Of a stretch of 64,000 bases of DNA, positions 56,511 through 64,000 are shown in pieces. Position numbers and translations under genes: made by a program. The stretch is from NCBI GenBank assembly GCA_913041145.1, contig CAJWHE010000002.1, positions 82,512 to 146,511 of the forward strand. The letters run 5' to 3'. Positions within the stretch are counted from its first letter, which is position 1. Each line of letters opens with the position of its first letter. The notes below the pieces were generated by a model. It saw only the letters and a list, made by a program, of their open reading frames with translations. It was not told where the DNA came from and did no database searches. Source of the DNA: an uncultured Paracoccaceae bacterium (lineage in GTDB: Bacteria; Pseudomonadota; Alphaproteobacteria; Rhodobacterales; Rhodobacteraceae).

Positions 56511-57671
56511 TCAAGCCCCAAGTGCTCTTAAAAGATCTCGACTAATTATGTGTCGTTGAATTTCAGACGTACCATCCCATATTCTTTCAACACGTGCATC
56601 TCTCCAGAACCGTTCAATAGGTAAATCATCCATTAACCCCATTCCACCATAAATTTGTATTGCTTGGTCCGTTACTTTACCTAAAACTTCACTAGCAAAA
56701 AGTTTTGCAGATGCTATTTCTCGGTTTGCAAAACCTCCAGTATCTAATTTTTTCGCCGCCGCTAGCGTCAGTAGATCGGCAGCATCTATTTCGGTAATCA
56801 TATCTGCAAGTTGAAAGCTGATACCTTGAAATTTCCCAATTTTTTGTCCAAATTGTTCTCGAGTCGCAGCGTAATCTAAAGCATAATCAAAAACTCTTCG
56901 TGCCCTACCAACGGACATCGTCGCAACAGTAATCCGAGTTGCATAAAGCCATTCATTCATAACATCAAAGCCACCATCTACCTCACCAAGAACTTGGGAA
57001 TTTGGTAGCCTACAATCTGTAAACTCTAAAATCATATTTTTATAGCCGCGATGGCTTACCGACTTGTAGCCATCTCGAATTACAAATCCGGATGTTCCTC
57101 TATCGACTAAAAAAGATGTGATTTTCTTCTTTATACCGCGTGGTGTGCTCTCTTCTCCTGTTGCTATAAAAACTATAATAAAGTCTGCATGGTCAGCTCC
57201 TGAGATAAAGTGCTTGGAACCATTAACAACCCAGTCTCCCCCATCACGTTTTGCAGTACATGACATACTTCGAATATCAGAACCAGCTCCAGGCTCTGTC
57301 ATGGCCAGAGCATCCATTTTCTCTCCAGCTAATGCCGGTTTTAGGTATTCGTCTATCTGGTCACCCTGGCATGCCATTAATATATTTTGAGGACGTCCAA
57401 AGAAATGATTAAGAGCCATCGATCCTCGGCCAAGCTCTCTCTCTACAAGTGCAAACTCTAAATGGTTTAACCCAGCACAACCCATCTCTTCTGGAAAGTT
57501 GCAGGCATAGAATCCGAGCTCCAAGGTCTTCCTTTTGATTTCTTGAGCTACTTCTTTAGGAACTTCTCCAGTTCTATCTACAAGGTCCTCATGTGGATAA
57601 ATTTCCTTTTCTACAAAGTTTCGAACAGTAGAAACAATCATCTCTTGTTCTTCATTGAGCCCATATTGCAT
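56511..57671 (-). CDS. Acyl-CoA dehydrogenase
   Basis: FAD-dependent dehydrogenase of 386 residues. Family segments: ALAMTEPGAGSDIRSMSCTA, WVVNGSKHFISGADHADFIIVF, ATREQFGQKIGKFQGISFQLADM and AIQIYGGMGLMDDLPIERFWRDARVERIWDGTSEIQRHIISRDLL. I start at ATG 57671, with AGGGA 9 nt upstream. First gene of a leftward operon with an NDP-forming acyl-CoA synthetase and a CaiD-like hydratase, so a role like the CaiA crotonobetainyl-CoA reductase or another specialised acyl-CoA is plausible. Confidence 0.92.
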   Translation of the reverse strand: MQYGLNEEQEMIVSTVRNFVEKEIYPHEDLVDRTGEVPKEVAQEIKRKTLELGFYACNFPEEMGCAGLNHLEFALVERELGRGSMALNHFFGRPQNILMACQGDQIDEYLKPALAGEKMDALAMTEPGAGSDIRSMSCTAKRDGGDWVVNGSKHFISGADHADFIIVFIATGEESTPRGIKKKITSFLVDRGTSGFVIRDGYKSVSHRGYKNMILEFTDCRLPNSQVLGEVDGGFDVMNEWLYATRITVATMSVGRARRVFDYALDYAATREQFGQKIGKFQGISFQLADMITEIDAADLLTLAAAKKLDTGGFANREIASAKLFASEVLGKVTDQAIQIYGGMGLMDDLPIERFWRDARVERIWDGTSEIQRHIISRDLLRALGA

Positions 57672-58002
57672 TCTACTTATCCCTAAAATTATTTCATTAA
57701 CTTTATTTATATTATAGCTTAGCATTATTTTATTACTGTATAATGTCCAATGAAAATGCTCTGTTTTTAATAACCTGTAAATAGTAATATTCAGTATACT
57801 CTCCAGGTTCTATAAGAATTTAATAGTGTCTAGAGGATGATTTTAACAAAAAGCCATTGTTTTACTCCGTTTGCCGTGCAGTTATTCTTAACAAATTATA
57901 TAAAATAAGGACTTTCCAACCACTAGCTATTGTGTTGTACCCCTATATAAAGGTATATTAGAAAAATCAGACCCCAATTATGGACAGTTAAGGAGATTTA
58001 AA
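57672..58002. other. Divergent promoter gap between acyl-CoA dehydrogenase and HU genes
   Basis: About 330 bp of AT-rich non-coding DNA. On the minus strand a TATAAT lies at 57716-57711, possibly the acyl-CoA dehydrogenase -10. On the plus strand AAGGAG precedes hup by 8 nt. I see no hairpin terminator, RNA gene or small ORF that I can support. Confidence 0.4.
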
Positions 58003-58293
58003 ATGGCATCAAAACCAATGACAAAAACACAGCTTATATCAGCTTTAGCAGATGAAACTGGATCAGATAAGAAAACAGCAGGAGTAGCATTAGACGGTAT
58101 GATTAGTATAATCAGTCGAGAAGTTTCTGGTGGTGGAGCAGTGACTTTGCCTGGTGTTGGAAAGATTTACTGTAGAGAGCGCCCAGCGCGAACAGTAAGA
58201 AATCCAGCAACTGGAGCAACTATGAACAAGGATGCTGACAAAGTTGTTAAAATGACTATTGCTAAGGCACTTAAAGAAAGTGTTAATGGTTAA
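58003..58293 (+). CDS. hup: HU family DNA-binding protein
   Basis: Small nucleoid protein of 96 residues that binds and bends DNA as a dimer. It begins KPMTKTQLISALADETGSDKKTAGVALDGMISIISREV and has the DNA-binding arm region GVGKIYCRERPARTVRNPATGATM (the RNPxTG signature) and ends VVKMTIAKALKESV. AAGGAG precedes the ATG. Monocistronic, with its own terminator. Confidence 0.95.
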   Translation: MASKPMTKTQLISALADETGSDKKTAGVALDGMISIISREVSGGGAVTLPGVGKIYCRERPARTVRNPATGATMNKDADKVVKMTIAKALKESVNG

Positions 58294-58317
58294 AGTTTTT
58301 TGAACTTTTAAAAATTT

Positions 58318-58347
58318 ACGGGTCATCTTTTGATGGCCCGTTTTTAT
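58318..58347 (+). terminator. Rho-independent terminator after hup
   Basis: ACGGGTCATC (58318-58327) and GATGGCCCGT (58332-58341) form a 10-bp stem with one G-U pair and a TTTT loop, followed by a T-tract (58341-58345). It lies 25 bp after the hup stop and ends its transcript before the EamA gene. Confidence 0.92.
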
Positions 58348-58392
58348 TTCTGTCAGAAAAATACCTATCCACTTACTATTAAAGAGGAATAA

Positions 58393-59265
58393 ATGGATAT
58401 AAAAGCTATATTTTTAGGTTTAGCTTTTGCCTTTATGTGGTCCAGTGCATTTACATCAGGCTCTATTATTGTCTCTTCAGCACCCCCATTAACATCTTTA
58501 GCAATTAGGTTTCTGATTTCTGGATTAATTGGAATTTTATTAGCAAAACGGTTAGGTCAAAATTGGAATTTGACCCGAAATCAATGGGTAGCCACTTTTA
58601 TTTTTGGTATTTTTCAAAATGCGATTTACCTTGGGCTCACTTTTGTCGCCATGCAGACCATTGAGGCTTCATTGGCAGCAATCATCGCATCGGCAATGCC
58701 ACTTATGGTTGGCCTTTCAGGTTGGTTAATTTTTAAAGAGAAAATTAGCACTTTTGGTTTTACTGGATTGATAGCTGGTACTCTTGGTGTCTTGTTAATT
58801 ATGGGAACCAGGATAAGTGGGGGGGTAGATTTTTTTGGTTTAACAGTTTCAGTTATTGGCATGTTTGCATTAACTTTTGCTACGTTAGCTATAAGAGGGG
58901 CATCTTCAGGAGGTAATTTACTGATGATTGTTGGTTTGCAAATGTTGGTGGGTAGTGTAGTTTTATTTGGAGTTTCTTCTCAAATTGAAACCTATTCTGT
59001 TGATTATAGCTGGATGTTGCTTGGGGCCTTCTCTTACACAACACTCGTTCCAGGTCTTTTAGCGACTTGGATCTGGTTTATTCTAGTTGATAGAATTGGA
59101 GCAGTCCGCGCATCTACTTTTCATTTCTTAAACCCATTTTTCGGAGTAGTGATAGCGGCAATTATTTTGGGTGAGTCTATCACAATTATGGATGGAGTAG
59201 GTGTAGTCATAATAGCTGCTGGAATTTTAGTAGTGCAATTATCAAGAATCGAGAGTTTAAAATAA
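58393..59265 (+). CDS. EamA/DMT superfamily permease
   Basis: Inner-membrane transporter of 290 residues with ten predicted helices in two EamA repeats: first repeat from LGLAFAFMWSSAFTSG with the repeat end QTIEASLAAIIASAMPLMVGLSGWLIFKE, second ending GAVRASTFHFLNPFFGVVIAAIILGES. AGAGGA precedes the ATG. Members export amino acids or other metabolites; the substrate is not predictable. Convergent with aroC. Confidence 0.9.
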   Translation: MDIKAIFLGLAFAFMWSSAFTSGSIIVSSAPPLTSLAIRFLISGLIGILLAKRLGQNWNLTRNQWVATFIFGIFQNAIYLGLTFVAMQTIEASLAAIIASAMPLMVGLSGWLIFKEKISTFGFTGLIAGTLGVLLIMGTRISGGVDFFGLTVSVIGMFALTFATLAIRGASSGGNLLMIVGLQMLVGSVVLFGVSSQIETYSVDYSWMLLGAFSYTTLVPGLLATWIWFILVDRIGAVRASTFHFLNPFFGVVIAAIILGESITIMDGVGVVIIAAGILVVQLSRIESLK

Positions 59266-59274
59266 CTTATATTT

Positions 59275-60375
59275 TTAACCTATTACGTGCGCATCTTTTC
59301 CAACCTGACCTCTATGAAGTAAAAAATGATCTAGGATTATACAGGCCATCATAGCCTCACCAACTGGTACAGCTCGGATTCCAACGCACGGATCGTGTCG
59401 CCCTTTAGTTATTATACTGGTGCTCTCACCTTTTTTCGAAATGGTATCCCGCGGAGTTAATATAGATGAAGTGGGCTTTACGGAGAACCTAGTGATAATA
59501 TCTTGACCTGTAGAGATGCCCCCTAATATGCCGCCTGAATTATTAGACTTATATTCTGGCCCATTATCGCCCATAAAAATTTCGTCTGAGTTTTGCTCTC
59601 CCGTAAGGGTGGCAACGGCCATCCCTTTCCCAATTTCCACACCTTTAACGGCATTAATACTCATCATTGCAGAGGCTAAATCAGAATCAAGTTTACCATA
59701 TATTGGGGCCCCAAGCCCTGCAGGGACATCAGAAGCAACGATTTCTATAGTTGCACCTATTGAGCTACCATTTTTTCTTATCTGATCCAGATAGGTACCC
59801 CATTTTTTTGAGGTTATAACATCAGGGCACCAAAAAGGATTTTTCTCTATTTCAGCGTGGTCAAAATTACTTCGATCGATAGATATTTCCCCGATTTGAA
59901 CTAAATAACCATTAATTTTTAAGTTTGGAAGTAAGGCTTTTAATACTAACCTAGCAATAGCACCTGCTGCAACACGAGATGCAGTTTCTCTCGCTGAGGA
60001 ACGTCCACCTCCTCGAGGGTCTCTAATTCCATATTTTTGCCAATAAGTAATATCTGCATGCCCAGGCCTAAATTTATCTATTATTTCTCCATAGTCTTTT
60101 GAACGTTGATCCATATTTTTGATTAAAAGCTGAATTGGAGTACCGGTAGTAAAACCTTCAAATACACCCGACATAATTGATACCGTGTCAGGCTCTTGCC
60201 TCTGGGTAGTGTATTTGTTTTGTCCAGGCTTCCTTTTGTTAAGCCAGCTCTGAATTTCAACCTCACTAACTGGTATGCCAGGAGGACAGCCGTCTATTGT
60301 CGCACCTATTGCTGGCCCATGGCTTTCACCCCAGGTGGTTGTACGAAAAAGATGGCCAAAACGATTAAAAGACAT
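59275..60375 (-). CDS. aroC: Chorismate synthase
   Basis: FMN-dependent final enzyme of the shikimate pathway, converting EPSP to chorismate. The 366 residues have [36 protein letters not shown]-like [36 protein letters not shown], and near the C-terminus [23 protein letters not shown] and [24 protein letters not shown] precedes the ATG. Divergent from the thiamine operon. Confidence 0.97.
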   Translation of the reverse strand: MSFNRFGHLFRTTTWGESHGPAIGATIDGCPPGIPVSEVEIQSWLNKRKPGQNKYTTQRQEPDTVSIMSGVFEGFTTGTPIQLLIKNMDQRSKDYGEIIDKFRPGHADITYWQKYGIRDPRGGGRSSARETASRVAAGAIARLVLKALLPNLKINGYLVQIGEISIDRSNFDHAEIEKNPFWCPDVITSKKWGTYLDQIRKNGSSIGATIEIVASDVPAGLGAPIYGKLDSDLASAMMSINAVKGVEIGKGMAVATLTGEQNSDEIFMGDNGPEYKSNNSGGILGGISTGQDIITRFSVKPTSSILTPRDTISKKGESTSIITKGRHDPCVGIRAVPVGEAMMACIILDHFLLHRGQVGKDAHVIG

Positions 60376-60510
60376 TTAATTTCTCCTGATAAATTGATCA
60401 GTTACATATGATATAATGAAAAGCCAAGTAGTTGATGGCAGGTTAGTAGTCTGAAATAAAAACAATGATTTATGTGTCACAGTAGGTTTAGTATTAAAAA
60501 TACTATTGTC

Positions 60511-60538
60511 TTGCTATTTATCAGATTAAAAATTATAT
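60511..60538 (+). promoter_or_regulatory. Probable promoter of the thiBPQ operon
   Basis: TTGCTA (60511-60516) and TTATAT (60533-60538) are separated by 16 bp. Transcription would start about 60545, at the first stem of the TPP riboswitch, which supports the assignment. Confidence 0.45.
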
Positions 60539-60545
60539 CGGATTT

Positions 60546-60624
60546 ACCTCGGGGAGCCTAACTGGCTGAGATGCGATAGCAGACCCGTTGAACCTGAACC
60601 GGCTAATACCGGCGGAGGGAAGGT
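60546..60624 (+). promoter_or_regulatory. TPP riboswitch (THI element)
   Basis: Thiamine-pyrophosphate aptamer. P1 is ACCT (60546-60549) with AGGT (60621-60624). The conserved THI-box strings are present: CGGGGAGCC, GGCTGAGATG (60564-60573), AGACCCGTTGAACCTGA and CCGGCTAATACCGGCGGAGGGA. It is 44 nt upstream of the thiB start and should turn off thiBPQ when TPP is abundant, probably by hiding the GGAG Shine-Dalgarno (60658-60661), since pyrimidine-rich ATCTC and ATCCTCC runs lie between aptamer and gene and no clear terminator is seen. Confidence 0.96.
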
Positions 60625-60667
60625 TTGAATCAATCTCAACCTATCCTCCGTTTATATGGAGATAAAA

Positions 60668-61648
60668 ATGAAAATACTTCTATCTATATTCTTTGCGTTA
60701 GTAACAGTGTCTGTCGCCTGCGCTAAACCAACCTTGACCGTTTATGCGCCTGATTATTTCACTTCTGAATGGGGCCCTGGTCCAAAAATTAAACAGGAAT
60801 TTGAAAAAATTTGTGATTGTGATTTACTCTATATCTCCGGTGATTTAATGCCACGCTTAATGATTGAAGGTAAAAGAACAAAAGCAGATGTTGTTATTGG
60901 TCTTAATACGGACGTTACCTTTAAAGCAAGAAAGTTAGGAATTTTTGAGGCACACAAACAGGACACTTCTTCTTTGAGTATACCAATAAAGTGGAATGAT
61001 AAGGTTTTTCTTCCGTTTGATTGGTCTCATACTGCCTTTATCTACGACAATACGAAGTTAAAAAACCCGCCACAATCTTTTGATGAACTGCTGAACTCTA
61101 AAGATGATATAAAGATAATAATACAAGATCCTCGAACCTCCATATCAGGGCTAGCACTGGTTTTATGGGTCAAGTCAATTTATGGGTCAAAATCTGAAGA
61201 AGCTTTTACAAAGTTAGCGTCAAAGGTGTTAACTGTTACTAAAGGTTGGTCTGAAAGTTATGGGATGTTTACTCAAGGAGAGGCAGATATGGTTTTAAGT
61301 TACACTACATCCCCCGCATACCATATAATTGCCGAAAATGATAAAAGTAAATCAGCTGCAATTTTCTCAGAAGGCCATTATTTTTTTACAGAACTTGCTG
61401 CGATGACTAATAGCTCTAAAGAACCTGAGCTGGCAAAAGAATTTATGAGCTTTATACTTTCTGAAACCTTTCAAAAAATGATTCCGACGGGGAATTGGTC
61501 TTTTCCTTCTAACTTGGAACGAGACAAGTTGCCTGACGAATTCATAAATCTACCGATGCCCCAGAAAGTATTATTTTATACTGAAGAGGATGCACAAAAA
61601 TATAGGGACATTGTGATTCAAGAGTGGCTAACAGCTTTTCAAAAATAA
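60668..61648 (+). CDS. thiB: ThiB, thiamine ABC transporter substrate-binding protein
   Basis: Periplasmic thiamine (or TPP) binding protein of 326 residues. Signal peptide about 1-19 (MKILLSIFFALVTVSVACA). The mature part begins KPTLTVYAPDYFTSEWGPGPKIKQEFEK and contains KADVVIGLNTDVTFKARK, FLPFDWSHTAFIYDN, VLWVKSIYG and VTKGWSESYGMFTQGEADMVLSYTTSPAYH, all typical of ThiB. The start is ATG 60668, because the earlier in-frame ATG at 60656 contains the Shine-Dalgarno GGAG itself. First gene of thiBPQ under TPP control. Confidence 0.94.
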   Translation: MKILLSIFFALVTVSVACAKPTLTVYAPDYFTSEWGPGPKIKQEFEKICDCDLLYISGDLMPRLMIEGKRTKADVVIGLNTDVTFKARKLGIFEAHKQDTSSLSIPIKWNDKVFLPFDWSHTAFIYDNTKLKNPPQSFDELLNSKDDIKIIIQDPRTSISGLALVLWVKSIYGSKSEEAFTKLASKVLTVTKGWSESYGMFTQGEADMVLSYTTSPAYHIIAENDKSKSAAIFSEGHYFFTELAAMTNSSKEPELAKEFMSFILSETFQKMIPTGNWSFPSNLERDKLPDEFINLPMPQKVLFYTEEDAQKYRDIVIQEWLTAFQK

Positions 61649-63162
61649 GATCTACCTTTTTTGGCGGAGTATTGGTAGTCAGTTTTCTGGTTGTCATTAC
61701 CGTTGGAACATTAATAGCTGTAGTTTGTCGAATCGAAGGCTTCTCGGGGCTTACTTGGAATGAATGGACCGCAATTCGATTTACATTTTTTCAATCCTTT
61801 GTTTCAGCAGCGATAAGTGTTTTGTTGGCTATTCCAGTATCAAGGGCTTTTTTCCGGCAAGATTTTATTGGACGGAACATTTTAATCACTCTTCTGGGAG
61901 CACCATTTATATTGCCTGTCATAGTTGCAATATTAGGTTTAATATTGGTTTTTGGGAGCAAGGGTATATTAAGCCAGTTAATGGGCTTTAGTGCATTTTC
62001 TATTTATGGAGTGCATGGAGTAATACTAGCCCATGTTTTTTTTAATCTACCTTTAGCCACGAGATTACTTCTTCAGGGTTGGAACTCAATATCATCTGAA
62101 CAATTTAGACTTGGACAGTCACTTAGTTTTTCCCCACTTAATTTCTTTATGCATCTAGAGCTCCCAATGCTATGCCGAGTTGTTCCAGGGGTATTTTTAA
62201 TAATTTTTTTAATATGCACTACAAGCTTTGCTGTTGCGCTAACACTTGGAGGTGGTCCAAAAGCTACGACAGTTGAGCTCGCTATTTATCAGGCATTTCG
62301 TTTTGATTTTAATCTCTCAAGGGTTGCAATTTTATCTATTATTCAACTTTTAATGTGTGGGTTAATTGCAGTTTTATCAATCTGGATTGCTTTTCCAGCT
62401 CATTATGAAGGTGGCCTGGATCGCGTAAGGCCTATCGCAACTACTGGTAAAATTTTAGATTTTATTTTTATTGCATGCGCAGCAATTTTTCTTATTCTGC
62501 CGCTGGCAATGATTTTAATTCGTGGCTCAGGTAGTTTATTTTTACTACCTCAAAGTGTAATGTTTTCTGCGTTACGCTCAATTTTGGTTTCTTTAGTAGC
62601 AACAGGTCTAGCTACTGTTATGACACTATATTTAGCATCTTTGATTGTTTATTACTCGAAAGCATTTGAAATCTTTGGTTATCTCCCGATTGCGGCCTCT
62701 CCGTTGGTTTTAGGAACAGGTCTGTATATAATTTTTTATAACTTTATTGACCCTGGGAAGATAGCCTTGCCTTCAGCTATAGTGATCAATGCGATTATGT
62801 GTATCCCATTTTCTCTTAGAATTATAACACCTGCTTTCAAAGACTTAGAAAATAGTTTTGGAAGATTAGCAGATAGCCTTAATCTGATAGGGTGGTCTCG
62901 ATTTCGATGGCTCATTTGGCCACGATTGAAGGGCCCCATTGGCTTTAGTGCTGGTTTATCAGCAGCCCTTTCTATGGGAGATCTTGGAGTAATCGTACTT
63001 TTTTCAAATCCAAATCACTCAACTTTACCAATGGAAATATACAGACTAATGACCGCGTATCGAATGGATGATGCATTTGGCGCTGCATTACTGTTGCTAG
63101 TGCTTAGTATTTCATTATTTTGGATCTTTGATAAGGGAGGTCGTAAAAATGCTATCACTTAA
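61624..63162 (+). CDS. thiP: ThiP, thiamine ABC transporter permease
   Basis: Inner-membrane permease of 512 residues with two fused BPD_transp_1 halves, about 12 helices. Each half has the EAA-type loop: EQFRLGQSLSFSPLNFFMHLELPMLCRVVPGVFLI and NSFGRLADSLNLIGWSRFRWLIWPRLKGPIGFSAGLSAALSMGDLGVIVLF. The start is GTG at 61624, inside thiB by 25 bp; no better start exists before the first helix. It passes thiamine delivered by ThiB. Confidence 0.93.
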   Translation: MANSFSKIRSTFFGGVLVVSFLVVITVGTLIAVVCRIEGFSGLTWNEWTAIRFTFFQSFVSAAISVLLAIPVSRAFFRQDFIGRNILITLLGAPFILPVIVAILGLILVFGSKGILSQLMGFSAFSIYGVHGVILAHVFFNLPLATRLLLQGWNSISSEQFRLGQSLSFSPLNFFMHLELPMLCRVVPGVFLIIFLICTTSFAVALTLGGGPKATTVELAIYQAFRFDFNLSRVAILSIIQLLMCGLIAVLSIWIAFPAHYEGGLDRVRPIATTGKILDFIFIACAAIFLILPLAMILIRGSGSLFLLPQSVMFSALRSILVSLVATGLATVMTLYLASLIVYYSKAFEIFGYLPIAASPLVLGTGLYIIFYNFIDPGKIALPSAIVINAIMCIPFSLRIITPAFKDLENSFGRLADSLNLIGWSRFRWLIWPRLKGPIGFSAGLSAALSMGDLGVIVLFSNPNHSTLPMEIYRLMTAYRMDDAFGAALLLLVLSISLFWIFDKGGRKNAIT

Positions 63163-63838
63163 ATCTGTAGAGTACTCGGTAGGGGAATTTAAACTTAAAG
63201 CTGACTTTAAGATACCGAGACTATCTAAGGTTGCTTTGATAGGGCCATCAGGGGCTGGAAAATCCACACTTCTTTCGTTGATTTCGGGGTTCCTCAAGCC
63301 AAACTCGGGTAGCATTATTATTGATAATGAAGATGTAACAACGAAACTCTCCAACCAGAGAAGAGTGACGACTATCTTTCAGGATGGTAATCTTTTCCCT
63401 CACTTAACCGTCAAAAAAAATATTAGTCTAGGGCTTAGGCCAGACCTCAGATTGAATAGTGCACAACAAAGTGTACTAGATTATGCTATCGACAGAGTGG
63501 GTTTGACTGACTTGGTTGATCGTAAACCTGGTAGCCTATCTGGAGGACAACAGAGTAGAGTTTCATTGGCAAGAGCTTTAGTTAGGGATTGTCCATTACT
63601 ATTACTGGATGAGCCATTTTCAGCGTTAGGTCCTTCATTAAAGTCTGATATGATAGAATTAATTGACCAAATCGCTAATGAAAAAAAACTTACAGTTTTG
63701 TTTGTAACCCATGATCCAGAAGACGCAAAAAAAATATGTGATCTATCAGTAGTTGTTGGTAACGGTTGTGTCTCTTCTCCCACTCTAACAACAGAATTGT
63801 TTGAAAACCCACCTAAGATATTAAGTGATTATTTATAA
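63149..63838 (+). CDS. thiQ: ThiQ, thiamine ABC transporter ATP-binding protein
   Basis: ABC ATPase of 229 residues. Walker A GPSGAGKST near residue 32, Q-loop TIFQDGNLFPHLTV, signature LSGGQQSRVSLARAL, Walker B PLLLLDEPFSAL and switch His in FVTHDPEDA. I start at ATG 63149, preceded by AGGGAGG at 9 nt; an upstream TTG in thiP is unlikely. It overlaps the end of thiP by 14 bp and ends the thiBPQ operon. Confidence 0.94.
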   Translation: MLSLKSVEYSVGEFKLKADFKIPRLSKVALIGPSGAGKSTLLSLISGFLKPNSGSIIIDNEDVTTKLSNQRRVTTIFQDGNLFPHLTVKKNISLGLRPDLRLNSAQQSVLDYAIDRVGLTDLVDRKPGSLSGGQQSRVSLARALVRDCPLLLLDEPFSALGPSLKSDMIELIDQIANEKKLTVLFVTHDPEDAKKICDLSVVVGNGCVSSPTLTTELFENPPKILSDYL

Positions 63839-63860
63839 GTAATTCCTTTAGTTCAAAAAA

Positions 63861-64000
63861 CTATTTCTGTTTTATTGAAGCCCATACACGTTTGTTAGTT
63901 AAATAAAGTAACCCGCTCAACACAATTAAAAAAAACACTGCAAGAAAACCAGTATGCTTTCTTGCGTTCAGCTTAGGTTCAGCTGTCCACATTAGAAAAG
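63861..64000 (-). CDS. petC: Cytochrome c1 of the bc1 complex, C-terminal end (partial)
   Basis: Only the last 46 codons are in the window; the rest lies beyond the right edge. The fragment reads [20 protein letters not shown] and then a membrane anchor [22 protein letters not shown], typical of the cytochrome c1 C-terminal transmembrane helix in alphaproteobacteria. It is convergent with thiQ. In relatives petA-petB precede it in the same operon. Confidence 0.85.
   Translation of the reverse strand, partial: FLMWTAEPKLNARKHTGFLAVFFLIVLSGLLYLTNKRVWASIKQK

Noticed and set aside
1..64000. CRISPR arrays, insertion sequences, prophage genes, tRNA or rRNA genes, toxin-antitoxin or defence systems
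   Set aside because: None seen: no direct-repeat arrays, transposases, integrases or cloverleaf-like sequences in the gaps I examined by eye.

Overview
This is an AT-rich stretch of an alphaproteobacterial chromosome, most likely a streamlined marine member of the Rhodobacterales/Roseobacter group. I infer this from gene order (mnmG-mnmE-rho, maf-coaE-dnaQ, secB, fxsA, Tim44-like, mltA, smr, hslUV, infB-rnpM-nusA-rimP, secA next to ppiC-argJ-mutT) and from alphaproteobacterial families such as the fused YlxR/L7Ae protein, ZapE, IalB and the serC leader RNA. The low G+C recalls the HTCC2255-like clade, but no species can be fixed from the sequence alone. Genes are densely packed. I see no insertion sequence, prophage, CRISPR array, tRNA or rRNA, so this is core chromosome rather than an accessory island.

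Layout. 1-4.3 kb: mnmG (3' end cut off by the window edge), mnmE, rho and hemJ, all read leftward. A perfect 16-bp parS palindrome lies in the first codons of mnmG. 4.3-4.6 kb: an AT-rich gap with three exact DnaA boxes and a 23-bp pure A/T tract, the probable replication origin; genes on both sides point away from it. 4.6-13 kb: maf, coaE, dnaQ, secB, fxsA, a Tim44-like protein, mltA, smr, an MFS transporter and the HslUV protease. 13-18.5 kb: infB, rnpM, nusA and rimP, preceded by a leader with two hairpins, the second a Rho-independent terminator. 18.5-25.7 kb: prolyl aminopeptidase, ubiG, a MarR regulator, an NDUFAF5-like methyltransferase, hemH, then the leftward ppiC-argJ-mutT operon with a possible small membrane-protein ORF at its end. 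25.8-35 kb: secA, map, cinA, an acetyltransferase, an AhpD-like protein, an OmpA-family protein, accD, folC. 35-40 kb: zapE, an ornithine-cyclodeaminase-family reductase and a C-terminally short dnaE2. 40.2-47.3 kb: a small YdcH protein, GST, queG, an epimerase, two L,D-transpeptidases around a CAP-domain lipoprotein, rlmN, ialB. 47.5-57.7 kb: asparaginase, thiolase, serA-serC behind a serC-type RNA element and divergent serB, then a three-gene CoA cluster (CaiD-like hydratase, NDP-forming acyl-CoA synthetase, acyl-CoA dehydrogenase). 58-64 kb: HU with a strong terminator, an EamA permease, aroC, a TPP riboswitch driving thiBPQ, and the C-terminal end of cytochrome c1.

The window combines the replication/segregation locus (oriC plus parS), the transcription-translation operon, protein export (SecA, SecB), haem synthesis (HemJ, HemH), serine synthesis and thiamine uptake. 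I did not find a convincing wholly new system. The most notable items are the parS in the mnmG initiation region, the compact origin, the leader RNAs (rimP, serC, and an unexplained terminator before cinA), the short DnaE2, and a 40-codon ORF coupled to mutT.
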